From Georgenia sp. M64 (GTDB lineage Bacteria > Actinomycetota > Actinomycetes > Actinomycetales > Actinomycetaceae), in contig NZ_CP145809.1 of assembly GCF_038049925.1 (NCBI RefSeq), positions 2,390,599 to 2,454,598 on the forward strand: a DNA stretch of 64,000 nucleotides. Reading direction: 5' to 3'. Under the pieces are notes generated by a model, which made no database searches, was not told where the DNA came from, and worked only from the letters and a program-made list of their open reading frames with translations. The position numbers were made by a program, and so were the translations under genes. Positions 27,819-37,191 of the stretch are shown piece by piece (position 1 is the stretch's first letter; each line of letters starts with the position of its first letter).

Positions 27819-28997
27819 TCACACGAGAGCGGGAACCCGCTCCGGGCAGTGGACGACGGCCAGCAGCCCGTCCGTGCCGAGCTCCACGGGTCCGTCGGCA
27901 TGGGTGAGGAAGACGCACTCCCCCGGGCCGACGTCGAGCGAGCCGTGCGCGCCCGACACCGTCGCGCGTCCCGCGCACGAGACGACCATGCGTGGGCCGG
28001 ACTCCGGTACGGCTGCACCAGCGCTCCCCGTCAGCGTCCAGAGCGCGAAGTCGCGCACCGGCGGCCGGTACAACGTCCCGGCGCCGGCCGCCGAGCCCTC
28101 GAGCCGGCCCGGCCCCCCCGGCGCCGGGTCCACGAGCCGGAGCAGCTCGGCGACGTCCACGTGCTTGGCTGTCAGGCCCGCCCGGACGACGTTGTCCGAG
28201 GTCGCCATGATCTCCAGGCCGGTCCCGTGCAGGTAGGAGTGGACCATGCCGGGCGGGACGTAGACGACCTCGCCCGGCGCCAGACGCAGCTGGTTGAGGA
28301 GCAGCGCGGCGACGATCCCGACGTCGCCCGGGTGGTGCTCGGCCAGGCTCGCCACCGTGGCGTACTCGGTCCGGAACATGCCCCGTTCGCCGAGCTCGCG
28401 CACCCGTCGGGTCACCGCGTCGGCGAGCTCGTGGGGCGCCGGGTCGAGGAGGATCGCGGCTAGCGCAGCACCGTGTACGTGCTGGGGGTCGGCGGCCCTG
28501 AGTGTGGCCACCACGGGCGCGAGCGCGTCGAGTCCGAGCCCGGAGAGGAGCCGGTCCGCTTCGGCGGGCGGGCGGAACCCTGCGAGGAGCTCGGTCTCCT
28601 CGAGTGCGAGCAGCAGCTCGGGCTTGGCCGAACGGTCGCGGTAGCTCCGGCCGGGGTCGTCCCTACTGAGACCGGCGGCCTCCTCACGCCGGAACCCGCT
28701 CTCGGCCTGCTCGGCGGTCGGGTGGACCTGGAGGGACAGCGGCGCGGCGGCAGCGAGGAGCTTGGCCATGAACGGCACCCGGTCACCGCGCACCCCAGGC
28801 CCGAGTGAGGCCGCCGGGTCCTTGGCGACCAGGCGGTCGAGCCCGGTCCCGGCCTCGTCCACGGAGGGGTCAGCAGGGTGCGCGCCCATCCAGATCTCGG
28901 CCACCGGCCGGCCGTCGGGCTCGGCACCGAGCAGGGCCGGGAGCGCGGTCGTCGATCCCCACGCGTAGCGCTTGACGGGGTTGGTCAGGCGGAACAC
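27819..28997 (-). CDS. manA: Mannose-6-phosphate isomerase, class I
   Basis: The 392-residue type I isomerase interconverts mannose-6-phosphate and fructose-6-phosphate. It has the N-terminal NPVKRYAWGSTTALP and the zinc ligands Q-x-H in LSLQVHPTAEQAE, E in KPELLLALE, and H in YVPPGMVHSYLHGTG. The start is GTG at 28997, one base after the phosphoesterase stop (TGACGTG). Being last in a phosphodiester-uptake operon is unusual; actinobacterial manA more often sits with manB or cell-wall genes. It suggests that the imported compound releases a hexose phosphate, or that the operon has captured a housekeeping gene. Confidence 0.9.
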   Translation of the reverse strand: MFRLTNPVKRYAWGSTTALPALLGAEPDGRPVAEIWMGAHPADPSVDEAGTGLDRLVAKDPAASLGPGVRGDRVPFMAKLLAAAAPLSLQVHPTAEQAESGFRREEAAGLSRDDPGRSYRDRSAKPELLLALEETELLAGFRPPAEADRLLSGLGLDALAPVVATLRAADPQHVHGAALAAILLDPAPHELADAVTRRVRELGERGMFRTEYATVASLAEHHPGDVGIVAALLLNQLRLAPGEVVYVPPGMVHSYLHGTGLEIMATSDNVVRAGLTAKHVDVAELLRLVDPAPGGPGRLEGSAAGAGTLYRPPVRDFALWTLTGSAGAAVPESGPRMVVSCAGRATVSGAHGSLDVGPGECVFLTHADGPVELGTDGLLAVVHCPERVPALV

Positions 28998-28998
28998 G

Positions 28999-29907
28999 TC
29001 AGCGCCGCGCCAGGATCTCGTCCGGACCGGGGATGTACAGCCCGGCCGCAGCCAGCATCCGGTCGGTCTCGGCGGCGTCGACGTGGCGCCCCACCGTCCG
29101 GTACTGCCCGATCGGCACCACGGAGTGCGTGACGGTGTCGTCGTGGACGTGCACGAGGTTGAACGCCTGGGCGCCGTCGCGCCCTCGGGTGCCGCGGCCG
29201 GGGGTCTGGAGGTCCTGGGTGTAGCAGGTGGCCGACGCGACGGACACCGGGATCCCCACGAAGGTTCCGGCTGTCGAGTAGTGGAGGTGCCCACCGAGGA
29301 TGGCCCGGACGTCAGAGCCGCGCAGCACCTCGGCGAGGGCCGCCTGGTCGCGGAGCTCGACGGTGACGGCGAGGTCCTGCACGCACGGGACCGGCGGGTG
29401 GTGCAGCGCCAGCAGACTGCCCTCCGGCGCGGGCACCGCGAGGGCCTCGCGCAGCCACTCGAGCTGGGTCGGCTCGAGCTCTCCGTGGTGCCGGCCCGGG
29501 ACGGTGGTGTCGAGGACGACGAGGCGCAGCCCGCCGAGCATGACGACGTGGTCGTAGGGCTCGGTGGAGCCCGGCGCGTCGAGGAGCTCGGTACGCAGGC
29601 CGGCCCGGTCGTCATGGTTGCCCATGACCCACACGACCTTGGCCCCCATGCGGGCGGCCACCGGCTCGACGATGCCTCGCAGGCTGCGGTAGGCGCCGGC
29701 CTCTCCACGGTCGGCCAGGTCACCGGTGAAGACGATGGCCTCCGGGTGCACACCGGTGGTCTCGAGTCCGTCGAGGAGCTCGGAGAGGTGCCCGCCTGCG
29801 TCGGCGACGTCGCCGAGCAGCCGGCCCGGAGGCACGAGGTGGGTGTCCGAGATGTGCACGAGGAAGTGGCGCGCTCGGGGGTGCTCGGCGGGACGAAGCT
29901 CGGTCAT
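28999..29907 (-). CDS. Calcineurin-like metallophosphoesterase (CpdA/Rv0805-like)
   Basis: This 302-residue enzyme has the full dimetal motif set: ISDTHL (D21/H23), [23 protein letters not shown] and GGHLHYS. That order and the length match class III cyclic-nucleotide phosphodiesterases and glycerophosphodiesterases of the GpdQ type. The ATG at 29907 overlaps the LacI stop (ATGA) and follows GGAAGGAACC. Sitting with a GDPD and an ABC importer, it more likely acts on phosphodiesters or the released monoester than on cAMP. That is contextual inference. Confidence 0.87.
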   Translation of the reverse strand: MTELRPAEHPRARHFLVHISDTHLVPPGRLLGDVADAGGHLSELLDGLETTGVHPEAIVFTGDLADRGEAGAYRSLRGIVEPVAARMGAKVVWVMGNHDDRAGLRTELLDAPGSTEPYDHVVMLGGLRLVVLDTTVPGRHHGELEPTQLEWLREALAVPAPEGSLLALHHPPVPCVQDLAVTVELRDQAALAEVLRGSDVRAILGGHLHYSTAGTFVGIPVSVASATCYTQDLQTPGRGTRGRDGAQAFNLVHVHDDTVTHSVVPIGQYRTVGRHVDAAETDRMLAAAGLYIPGPDEILARR

Positions 29908-30989
29908 GGTTCCTTCCGGGAGGACGGCGGACCGACGGTCCGCCCAGGGACGAGGACCCCGGGGAGACGCTCGGCGACGACGCCGGCGCCCGGGTGTGCA
30001 GCGAGCAGCTCGGCCATCCGGGCCACCGTGCGCCTGGCGAGCTGCTCGACGGGGATGCGGTAGGTCGTCAGCCCGAGGAGGTCGGCGCCGTGCAGGATCC
30101 CGTCGCAGCCGGAGACCGAGACGTCTCCCGGGACGGACAGGCCCACGGCGGCGAGGCCCCGGAGGACCTCGAGCTGGCGCAGGTCGGACGGGCACATGAT
30201 CGCGCTCACCCGGCCCTCGCGGGCCAGGGCCACCGCCTCGGCGACGCCGCCGCGCGGGCCGGCGCCCACGGGGACCGGGATGATCCGCACCCCGCGACCG
30301 GCGAGCGTGGCGGCCATCGTGGTGCCGCGCACGTACTCGGGGTAGGAGTCCCCCTCGGCCGTCACGAGGATCGCGACGTCGCGGTGACCGGCGTCAGCGA
30401 CGTGCTCGGCGAGGCTGCGGCCGGCGTGGACCTCGTCGTAGGACACGGCGTGGATGTGATCGGTGGTCTCGGGCCGGCCGGCCCGGATGATGGGGATCCG
30501 GGAGCAGAACGGCTCCAGCTGCTCGCTGGTCACCCCGCCGGTGGCGACGATGAGGCCGCCCACCCGCATCCCCATGAGCCGGTGGAGGCCCGCCACCTGA
30601 CGCCGGCCACGGGTGTCGGCGGTGACGGTCATCGAGACGAGGGTGAGGTCGGCGGCGTGCGCGGCCTCCTGGAGCTGGGTGAACAGCAGGCCGTAGGCGG
30701 GGTTGGCGGCGTCGCGCAGGAGCAGGCCGATCGTCGACGACCCACGGGAGGCCAGCTCGGAGGCGAGCACGTTGGGCACGTAGCCGAGCCGTTCGGCGGC
30801 GGCGAAGACCCGGCGCCGGGTCTCCTCCGAGACCTTCTTCTGCCCCAGCATCACGCGGGAGACCGAGGTGCGCGAGACCCCGGCCGCCGCGGCGACGTCC
30901 TCCATCGTGAAGCTCGTGAGCTGGTCGGGCACGTCGGGCACATCCGGCAACGCCGCGCCGGCCCCCGTCGGGTCGTCCTCGACGCTCAT
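29904..30989 (-). CDS. LacI family transcriptional regulator
   Basis: The 361-residue protein has a LacI helix-turn-helix at 28-62 ([19 protein letters not shown], then [13 protein letters not shown] as hinge) and a periplasmic-binding-protein-like effector domain. A 27-residue acidic N-terminal extension is unusual for the family. It sits inside the operon, overlapping the GDPD gene and the phosphoesterase gene by four bases each. It probably regulates the operon through the two GGGAGCGCTC-type sites upstream of the binding-protein gene. The effector would be the transported compound. Confidence 0.9.
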   Translation of the reverse strand: MSVEDDPTGAGAALPDVPDVPDQLTSFTMEDVAAAAGVSRTSVSRVMLGQKKVSEETRRRVFAAAERLGYVPNVLASELASRGSSTIGLLLRDAANPAYGLLFTQLQEAAHAADLTLVSMTVTADTRGRRQVAGLHRLMGMRVGGLIVATGGVTSEQLEPFCSRIPIIRAGRPETTDHIHAVSYDEVHAGRSLAEHVADAGHRDVAILVTAEGDSYPEYVRGTTMAATLAGRGVRIIPVPVGAGPRGGVAEAVALAREGRVSAIMCPSDLRQLEVLRGLAAVGLSVPGDVSVSGCDGILHGADLLGLTTYRIPVEQLARRTVARMAELLAAHPGAGVVAERLPGVLVPGRTVGPPSSRKEP

Positions 30990-31858
30990 GCTCCCACCGC
31001 CACGCGCTCCCGGGCCGCGCGGTAGTCGCGCAGCAACCAGGGCCAGTCTGTCTGGATCGCGTCGACGCCGAGGTCGAACAGCGGTCCCCAGCCCTCGTCC
31101 GGGGAGCCGAGAACGGCGCGTTCGTCGTCGTGCCCGGCGAAGAGGTCACGGCCGGTCGTGAGGACCTCGGCGTTGACCAGGACGAACGCACCCCGGGCAC
31201 GGAGGTCGGCGAGCACGGCGGGGTCGAGGAACGGGCTGTCGCCATCCCGTGCCAGCAGCTCCACGCCCACGGTGTTCAGCTGAGGGTCCTCGAGGTGGTG
31301 GTGCGCCTGCTCCACCGTCGCGCAGATCGGCACGAAGGGGTACTTCACCGGGTGGGCGCGCAGCACGTCGACGCGGTCGAGCCCGGCGGCCGAGCACTTG
31401 AGCAGGAGCTGTGCGCTCATGCTCAGGGCGTCGAGGGCGGGCAGGAGACTCTCCCACCAGGTCCAGGAGCGGTCGACGTTGACGAGCGTGCCCGCGGGGA
31501 CGCCGCCGAGGAGGTCCAGCAGGCCGGCGACCGGCGCCGGTCGCCCGGGCCGCTCGCTGTGGACGTACCGCTGCGCACGGATCTCGCGGGCGGTGCACGA
31601 ACGCAGGTCCGTGGTCGTGCCGAGGAGCCGCTGCTCGTTGCCGTCGTGGAAGGCGAAGAACTCCCCGTCCGTGGATGCCACGACGTCGATCTCGACGACG
31701 TCGCCCCCGGACGCGACCGCGGCGACGACCGACTCGGGGGTGTTCTCCACCAGCGAGCCGACGGCGGTCCCACGGTGGACGACGATGAGCGTGCCGACCT
31801 CGGCGGCTCGCGCCCCCAGGAGCGCGTTGGTGGCGGCGAAGCGCTCCTGGCCGAACAT
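30986..31858 (-). CDS. Glycerophosphodiester phosphodiesterase family protein
   Basis: The 290-residue protein carries the GDPD signature: VVHRG at 27-31, ENTPES, EIDVV and FHDG. These residues bind the metal and the phosphodiester. No signal peptide is present, so it acts on substrate already in the cytoplasm. The start shares one base with the permease stop (TGATG). GDPDs split glycerophosphodiesters into glycerol-3-phosphate and an alcohol. Encoded right after an ABC permease, it plays the part UgpQ plays in the E. coli ugp operon, although the transporter here is of another family. Confidence 0.88.
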   Translation of the reverse strand: MFGQERFAATNALLGARAAEVGTLIVVHRGTAVGSLVENTPESVVAAVASGGDVVEIDVVASTDGEFFAFHDGNEQRLLGTTTDLRSCTAREIRAQRYVHSERPGRPAPVAGLLDLLGGVPAGTLVNVDRSWTWWESLLPALDALSMSAQLLLKCSAAGLDRVDVLRAHPVKYPFVPICATVEQAHHHLEDPQLNTVGVELLARDGDSPFLDPAVLADLRARGAFVLVNAEVLTTGRDLFAGHDDERAVLGSPDEGWGPLFDLGVDAIQTDWPWLLRDYRAARERVAVGA

Positions 31859-33627
31859 CAGCGAGCCTCCGTCTCGCCCGGCAGCGAGGTGGGCAGAGCG
31901 GCCCGCAGCCGTGTGCGCCGCTTCCGCGTGCGCGCCGCACGGCCGTAGACGAGGTACATCGTCAGGCCGGTGATGACCATGAGGAGCACGGTGTAGACGA
32001 ACGTGTTCGCCCGCGCGTCCAGGCTCGCCGTCCCGTCGGTGTTGGCCTTGATCACCAGGCCGAGCGGCTGGAAGAGCGGGTGAGCGAGGAAGACGGCGGT
32101 GTCGTAGTCGTCGAGCAGGGAGTTGAAGTTCAGCGCGAGCACCGCGGCCGCGGCGGGCAGGACCGCCGGGAAGAGGATGCGCCGGAAGATGTACAGCGTG
32201 CGAGCGCCCATGAGGGTCGCGGCCTCCTCGAGGGAGGAGTTCACCCCCGCGAAGGCCGCCTTGAGCAGACGCAGCGTGAACGGGATCTTCACCACGACGA
32301 ACGCGATGAGCAGGATCACCGCCGTGCCGGTCAGGACGACGTTGCCCACCAGCGGGCTCGGGTGGTCGTAGCTCATGATCAGCCCGAGCGCGATCATGGC
32401 GGCGGGCAGGATCCACGGGATGTGGAGCAGGTACTCGAACGTCGTCGTCAGCCCGTTGCGGTACTTGGAGAGGATCCGGGTGACGAAGAGCAGACCGCCG
32501 ACCACGATGACCGCCGCCGCCGCCGAGTACACGATCGAGACCAGGAACGGGCGCAGCGACGACTCCTGCCCGAGCACGCGCACGTAGTTGTCGATCGACA
32601 TCTTCTCGATGGCGAAGCTGCCCGACTCGATCGTCGTGGAGTCCACGAAGGAGTACAGGACGATGAGGACCACCGGCAGGACGTAGACGGCGAACAGCAG
32701 GTAGGCGACGACGTGCACGACGATGTTCGCCACCGGGTTGGTGATCCGCTGCTTCTCCAGGGCTGTGGAGACCCGCGAGAGGGAGAAGTACGTGCCGCCC
32801 TTCTCGACCCGGGTCATCACCGCGAGCATGAGGATCGTCGCCCCACCGAGGACGACGGCGAGCAGCGCGGCGAGGTCGCGCGACGTGGGCGAGCCGGCGA
32901 AGGTGAGGATCATCGGTGCGATCGTCTGGAAGTCCCGGCCGCCGAGGACCTGAGGGGCCGAGAGTGCTCCCAGACCGGTGAGGAACGACAGGATCGTGAT
33001 CGCGAAGAGCATCGGGCGCAGCATCGGCAGGACCACCCGGAAGAGGATGGTGAACGTGCCGGCTCCCATGTTCTTCGCGGCCTCGATGGTCTGGTGGTCG
33101 ACCTTGGCCAGCGACGAGGACAGGAAGAGCATGTGGTTGGTCGTCGTGGCGAACGTCATGACGAACAGGACGGCGAGGTAGCCGGTGAACCAGGCGGGGT
33201 CGAGCCCGGGGAAGATCCGCAGCAGGAACCCGGTGACGATCCCGTCCTCGCCGTAGACGAACTTGTAGCCCGCGGCGAGGACGATGCCGCCGTAGATGAA
33301 CGTCGTGGCGTACCCGAACCACAGGATCCGGGCCCCCTTGATGTCGAAGTACTTCGTCACCAGGACGATGAAGACGCCGACGACGTTCGTGGTGACCGAG
33401 AGGGTGACGGCGAGGAGAAAGCTGTTCGTCAGCGACGTCATCGCCCGCTCGGAGGAGGCGAGCTTCTCCACGGCCCGCCCGGAGAACGCCCCGTCGGGGA
33501 AGAAGGTCTCGATGAGCAGGTTGGCGTTCGGCCACACGAGGAACGCGGCGATGAACCAGGTCAGGACGACCGAGACGACCAGCACGAACGGTGAGCGCAG
33601 CATGCTGCGCACGGGTGTGCGGCTCAT
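31858..33627 (-). CDS. ABC transporter permease, fused double-domain (FbpB/PhnU-V type)
   Basis: This 589-residue protein contains two permease domains in tandem, each with an EAA loop: EAAKNMGAGTFTILFRVVLP in the first half and EEAATLMGARTLYIFRRILFP in the second. About twelve membrane segments are visible. Such fused permeases belong to the iron(III)/2-aminoethylphosphonate/thiamine-like group. The start overlaps the ATPase stop by four bases. The cargo is inferred from neighbours to be a phosphorylated organic molecule rather than iron. Confidence 0.9.
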   Translation of the reverse strand: MSRTPVRSMLRSPFVLVVSVVLTWFIAAFLVWPNANLLIETFFPDGAFSGRAVEKLASSERAMTSLTNSFLLAVTLSVTTNVVGVFIVLVTKYFDIKGARILWFGYATTFIYGGIVLAAGYKFVYGEDGIVTGFLLRIFPGLDPAWFTGYLAVLFVMTFATTTNHMLFLSSSLAKVDHQTIEAAKNMGAGTFTILFRVVLPMLRPMLFAITILSFLTGLGALSAPQVLGGRDFQTIAPMILTFAGSPTSRDLAALLAVVLGGATILMLAVMTRVEKGGTYFSLSRVSTALEKQRITNPVANIVVHVVAYLLFAVYVLPVVLIVLYSFVDSTTIESGSFAIEKMSIDNYVRVLGQESSLRPFLVSIVYSAAAAVIVVGGLLFVTRILSKYRNGLTTTFEYLLHIPWILPAAMIALGLIMSYDHPSPLVGNVVLTGTAVILLIAFVVVKIPFTLRLLKAAFAGVNSSLEEAATLMGARTLYIFRRILFPAVLPAAAAVLALNFNSLLDDYDTAVFLAHPLFQPLGLVIKANTDGTASLDARANTFVYTVLLMVITGLTMYLVYGRAARTRKRRTRLRAALPTSLPGETEAR

Positions 33628-34691
33628 CGGTGGGCCACCGTCGCGCGCGGCGCCGGTGGGACGCGCACTCCGTCGTCGCCGTACTGCAGGACGTGCGTGG
33701 GGTCGAGGGTGAGGGTCACCCGCTCGCCCACCGCGGGCCGGACCTGGCCGTCCTCCTTGAACAGGACCTGGACGCTCGCCCCGTGGGACTCGACCGTGAA
33801 GACGGAGTGGAGCCCGTGGTAGCTCGCGGCGGCCACGACGCCGTCGACGGCGCAGCTCTGCGGCGGCGGGGTCGTGCCCTCGGTGAGCAGGCCGACCTTC
33901 TCCAGGCGCAGGTAGGACGACCGCGCCGGGTCGAGTCCGGCGCCAGGGCCCAGGGCGGCGAGGAACGCGGGGGTGAGACGGGAGGCCTCGCCGATGAAGG
34001 TGCAGACGAACTCGGTGGCCGAGGCGTCGTAGATCTCCTGCGGAGTACCGACCTGCTCGACGCGGCCCTTGTTGAAGACGGCGATGCGGTCCGACATCGT
34101 CAGCGCCTCGTCCTGGTCGTGCGTGACGTAGAGCGTGGTGATGCCGAACTCGTGCTGCAGCTCCTTGAGCTGGCCGCGCAGCTGGTGACGGAGCTTGGCG
34201 TCGAGGTTGGACAGCGGCTCGTCGAGCAGGAGGATCTTCGGCTGAAGGACGAGCGCGCGGGCGATCGCCACGCGCTGCTGCTGGCCGCCGGAGAGCTCGG
34301 CGAGGTTCTTCCCGAGCTGCTCCTCGCTCAGGTCCACGCGCCGGGCGATGTCGCGTACGAGCCGGTCGCGTTCGGCCTTGCCCTCCTTACGGACCTTGAG
34401 CCCGAACGCGATGTTCTCCCAGACGTCCATCGACGGGAAGAGCGCGTAGTTCTGGAACACCATGCCCACCCGTCGCTGGTCGCTGCGCAGCCGGGTGACG
34501 GCCTTGCCGTCGACGTAGATGTCGCCCGCGCTCGGCTCGATGAACCCCGCGAGGGTGCGCAGCGCCGTCGTCTTCCCGCAGCCGGACGGGCCGAGCAGGG
34601 TGAAGAACTCGCCCTCGGACACCTCCAGGTCCAGGTGCGGGATGGCGACGAAGTCATCGAAGGTGACCTCGATGTTCTCGTAGCGGATCAC
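33624..34691 (-). CDS. ABC transporter ATP-binding protein
   Basis: The 355-residue ATPase has Walker A GPSGCGKTT, Q-loop VFQNYALFP, signature LSGGQQQR, Walker B ILLLDEPLSNLDAK and an H-loop THDQDEAL. A C-terminal TOBE-like domain (about 255-355) follows, including VKVGLL-type strands and TLTLDPTHVLQYG. It belongs to the FbpC/PotA group. The start is GTG at 34691 with GAGGAG upstream. It powers the double permease with which it overlaps. Confidence 0.92.
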   Translation of the reverse strand: MIRYENIEVTFDDFVAIPHLDLEVSEGEFFTLLGPSGCGKTTALRTLAGFIEPSAGDIYVDGKAVTRLRSDQRRVGMVFQNYALFPSMDVWENIAFGLKVRKEGKAERDRLVRDIARRVDLSEEQLGKNLAELSGGQQQRVAIARALVLQPKILLLDEPLSNLDAKLRHQLRGQLKELQHEFGITTLYVTHDQDEALTMSDRIAVFNKGRVEQVGTPQEIYDASATEFVCTFIGEASRLTPAFLAALGPGAGLDPARSSYLRLEKVGLLTEGTTPPPQSCAVDGVVAAASYHGLHSVFTVESHGASVQVLFKEDGQVRPAVGERVTLTLDPTHVLQYGDDGVRVPPAPRATVAHR

Positions 34692-34781
34692 GGTGTCTCT
34701 CCTCGGTGCGGGGTGCTGGACGGCGGTCGGGCGAGCCCGGGCACGGCGGGCCGGGGCATCTGGCCCCGGCCCGCCGGGCGG

Positions 34782-35870
34782 TCACGGGACGTACTCGAGC
34801 TCGACCTTCTCGATCCAGGAGGCGATGTTCTCGGCGACGAACTCCCAGTCGATGTCCTGCTGCACGAGGTTCTCGTGGAACTCCACGATCTCCGGGTCGG
34901 CCTCGGCGATCGCACCCTCGTTGACCGGCATGGAGTCGAACTCTGCGGACCACGCCGCCTGCGCCTCCGCGCCACCGAACCAGTCGATGAACTCGTGCGC
35001 CTGGTCGGTCTGGTCCGTGCCCTTGACCACGGCGATCTGCTCGACGGCGAACGGGATGCCGAACTCGGGACGCATGATCTCCGAGTCGACCCCGTACTCC
35101 TCCTCGCGCGAGGGGATGCCGGAGGTGAACATCTGGCCCATGTCGACCTCACCCTCGGCCATGCGCAGGTAGAGGTCGGTGTCCGGCACGGAGGGGTTGC
35201 CGTGCTCGAAGTAGCCCTGGATCTGCTCCCAGCCCTCGTCCGAGACGCCGAGGTCGCCCTCGGGGTCCTTAAAGCGGTCGAGGATGCCGGCGAAGATCAG
35301 CTGGGTCGTCGCGCCGCCGAGGCCGTCCACGGTCTCGTACCGCTCGTGGAAGCGCTCGTCGTTCCACAGGTCGGTCCACTCCTGCGGCGCCTCCTCCGGT
35401 GTGTACACGTCGGCGTTGTAGGCCAGGACGATCCCCTGCTGGACCAGCGGCCAGAAGTAGCCCTCGCCGGAGGGGTCCGCGAGGTCGGGGTCGACCTCGC
35501 CCGACCATGCCGGCTCGTAGGGCTCGATCGTGTCGGCCGCGACGAGCTGGGAGAAGTACATGTGGTTGAGGCCGAAGACGACGTCCGCGACCGGGTTGCC
35601 CGCCTCGGCGAGGATCTTGTTGGTGGTGTCGCCGCCGCCCTGGCCCACGACCTCGATGTCGAACCCGGCCTCGGCGGCCTGCTCGGTCAGCCACTCGGCG
35701 CGACCGTCGGCGTTGGAGTTCGTGTAGACGATGAGGGTCTCGCCGCCACCCTCACCACCGGCGGCGGGAGTCGTCTCGGCGTCGTCGGTGTCCGCGCCGG
35801 TGGCGCTGCAGGCGGACAGGAGAAGGGTGGCTGCCGCGGCGGCGGCCGCGATGCTGGAGAGCTTGTGCAC
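34782..35870 (-). CDS. ABC transporter solute-binding lipoprotein (family 1, Fbp-like)
   Basis: The 362-residue protein has a lipoprotein signal ending LLLSAC (C21), an acidic linker, then a two-lobed binding fold beginning LIVYTNSNADGRAEWLTEQAAEAGFDIEVV. This is the family of iron(III), 2-aminoethylphosphonate and related binding proteins. The Tyr pair used to bind iron in FbpA is not obvious, which fits a non-iron ligand. The start is GTG at 35870. It is the first gene of the seven-gene operon, 91 bp before the ATPase gene. Confidence 0.9.
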   Translation of the reverse strand: MHKLSSIAAAAAAATLLLSACSATGADTDDAETTPAAGGEGGGETLIVYTNSNADGRAEWLTEQAAEAGFDIEVVGQGGGDTTNKILAEAGNPVADVVFGLNHMYFSQLVAADTIEPYEPAWSGEVDPDLADPSGEGYFWPLVQQGIVLAYNADVYTPEEAPQEWTDLWNDERFHERYETVDGLGGATTQLIFAGILDRFKDPEGDLGVSDEGWEQIQGYFEHGNPSVPDTDLYLRMAEGEVDMGQMFTSGIPSREEEYGVDSEIMRPEFGIPFAVEQIAVVKGTDQTDQAHEFIDWFGGAEAQAAWSAEFDSMPVNEGAIAEADPEIVEFHENLVQQDIDWEFVAENIASWIEKVELEYVP

Positions 35871-35958
35871 GAGGGACTCTTTCTCTCGGGATCGGCGGTG
35901 ATCTCAGTGCGGCGGCGAGCCGAACCTGGACCGACCGGGACTTCCATGTCGACGTCAA

Positions 35959-35976
35959 GGGGGAGCGCTCTCCCCC
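35959..35976. promoter_or_regulatory. LacI-type operator O1
   Basis: GGGGGAGCGCTCTCCCCC centres on AGCGCT (35964-35969), the CpG-centred palindrome typical of LacI-family sites. It lies between the promoter and the binding-protein start. It differs from the upstream copy O2 by one inserted base on the right. Confidence 0.7.
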
Positions 35977-36018
35977 ACAGCCCAGGATGGCTGTGAGCCA
36001 TGAATGCGTTGTGGCCTC

Positions 36019-36047
36019 ACGCTAAACCCGAGATGAACTCTTGTCCA
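36019..36047 (-). promoter_or_regulatory. Candidate promoter of the phosphodiester operon
   Basis: On the minus strand TGGACA (36047-36042) and TAGCGT (36024-36019) are 17 bp apart, about 150 bp upstream of the first start codon. The pair lies between the two operators, as expected for a looped repressor. Confidence 0.5.
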
Positions 36048-36062
36048 CGGAAACGCGCCCAT

Positions 36063-36079
36063 GGGGGGAGCGCTCCCCC
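36063..36079. promoter_or_regulatory. LacI-type operator O2
   Basis: GGGGGAGCGCTCCCCC is a perfect 16-bp palindrome centred on AGCGCT (36069-36074). Its centre is 105 bp from that of O1, very close to ten helical turns. Confidence 0.72.
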
Positions 36080-36326
36080 ACAGACCCGACCTGGACCGCC
36101 AGCCCACCCTGCGTCGGTCCTGGCAACAGCGCAGACACCGTCGAGGTGCGGGAGGCCAGGACCAGGCCGTCCCACGAGCCACCCAGCCTGCACAGACCGC
36201 GCCGGGCACTCCTGAGCAGCTTGGCCGAGGAGAACGTACGGGCATTCCTGACACAGTTTTCGGCTACAGCGGGTGGCGGTCACCGTGCCGCCCTCCGCCC
36301 GCCCGCCGGGGGTGAGGACCGGACAG

Positions 36327-36374
36327 GCCGAGGGCGTCCGGCACGATGTCATCCACGTGCCGAACGCCCTCGGC
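36327..36374 (-). terminator. Long hairpin after the SDR gene
   Basis: Left arm 36327-36345 and right arm 36356-36374 pair at 18 of 19 positions around a ten-base loop (ATGTCATCCA). It lies 59 bp past the stop of the last gene of the uronate operon. There is no T-tract, common in high-GC actinobacteria. Confidence 0.7.
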
Positions 36375-36432
36375 GAACCCTTCCCGAGCGTGAGCGCGAG
36401 GTCAGCGGGGTGCGGTGCCCGCTCGCGACCCG

Positions 36433-37191
36433 CTACCTCGCCAGCCACCCGCCGTCGACGGCGAGGACCTGCCCGTGAACGTACGCGGCGGCGTCGGAGG
36501 CGAGGAACACCACGACGTCGCCGATGTCCTCGGGCGTGCCCCAGCGGCCGGCCGGGATCCGGACCGAGAGCTGCTCGAGCCGCACCGGGTCCGCCAGCAG
36601 CGCGCTGTTCATCTCGGTGGCCATGTAGCCCGGCGCGACGGCGTTGACGTTGACGCCCTTGCCGGCCCACTCGTTGCACAGCGCCTTGGTGAGCTGGGCG
36701 ATCGCCCCCTTGCTCGCCGCATAGGCGGGCACGGTGATGCCGCCCTGGAAGGACAGCAGTGATGCGAAGTTCACCACCTTGCCCTCGCCGCGCTCGAGCA
36801 TCGGCCGGCCGAAGATCTGGCACAGCTGGAACGGCGCGCGCAGGTTGATGTCGAGAACCGTGTCCCAGGCCTCGAGCGGGAAGTCCACGGCGGGGTAGCG
36901 GTCCTGGGTGCCGGCGTTGTTGACGAGGATGTCGACCCGGTGCTCGGCGAGCACCGCCTCGGCGGCCGCGGCGACGGCGTCACCGTCGGCGAGGTCCACC
37001 TGCTGGAAGGACACGGTTCGGCCGAGCGAGGCGGCGTGCTCGCACAGCTCCCCGGGGACCTCGTTGCGGGCGAGGACGACGACGTCGGCCCCGGCCTCGA
37101 GCAGCGAGCGGGTGATGCCGGAGCCGAGCCCGCGCCCTCCCCCGGTGACCACGGCCGTGCGGCCGGTGAGGTCGAACCTGTTGACGCTCAT
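36433..37191 (-). CDS. SDR oxidoreductase, KduD/gluconate 5-dehydrogenase-like
   Basis: The 252-residue short-chain dehydrogenase has the cofactor motif TGGGRGLGSGI, NNAG, and a catalytic set Ser (FASLLSFQGG), Tyr and Lys (YAASK). It is close in pattern to the KduD encoded at 39.3 kb: both carry SFQGG between Ser and Tyr and end in VDGGWLAR. The start overlaps the alcohol-dehydrogenase stop by four bases. It may reduce or oxidise a second keto-sugar acid such as 5-keto-gluconate. A paralogue in the same operon suggests successive or alternative substrates. Confidence 0.87.
   Translation of the reverse strand: MSVNRFDLTGRTAVVTGGGRGLGSGITRSLLEAGADVVVLARNEVPGELCEHAASLGRTVSFQQVDLADGDAVAAAAEAVLAEHRVDILVNNAGTQDRYPAVDFPLEAWDTVLDINLRAPFQLCQIFGRPMLERGEGKVVNFASLLSFQGGITVPAYAASKGAIAQLTKALCNEWAGKGVNVNAVAPGYMATEMNSALLADPVRLEQLSVRIPAGRWGTPEDIGDVVVFLASDAAAYVHGQVLAVDGGWLAR

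Larger units (their letters stand above)
35871..36432. other. Control region of the phosphodiester operon, 562 bp without a gene
   Basis: The stretch contains the operon promoter, two LacI-type operators and, near its right end, the terminator hairpin of the SDR gene transcribed toward it. I see no supported coding region. The 36081-36320 part is featureless apart from GC-rich segments. Confidence 0.7.

Noticed and set aside
35959-36079. GGGAGCGCTC pair considered as transposon or attachment ends
   Set aside because: No transposase or integrase, no target duplication, and the position around a promoter of a LacI-containing operon explains them better.
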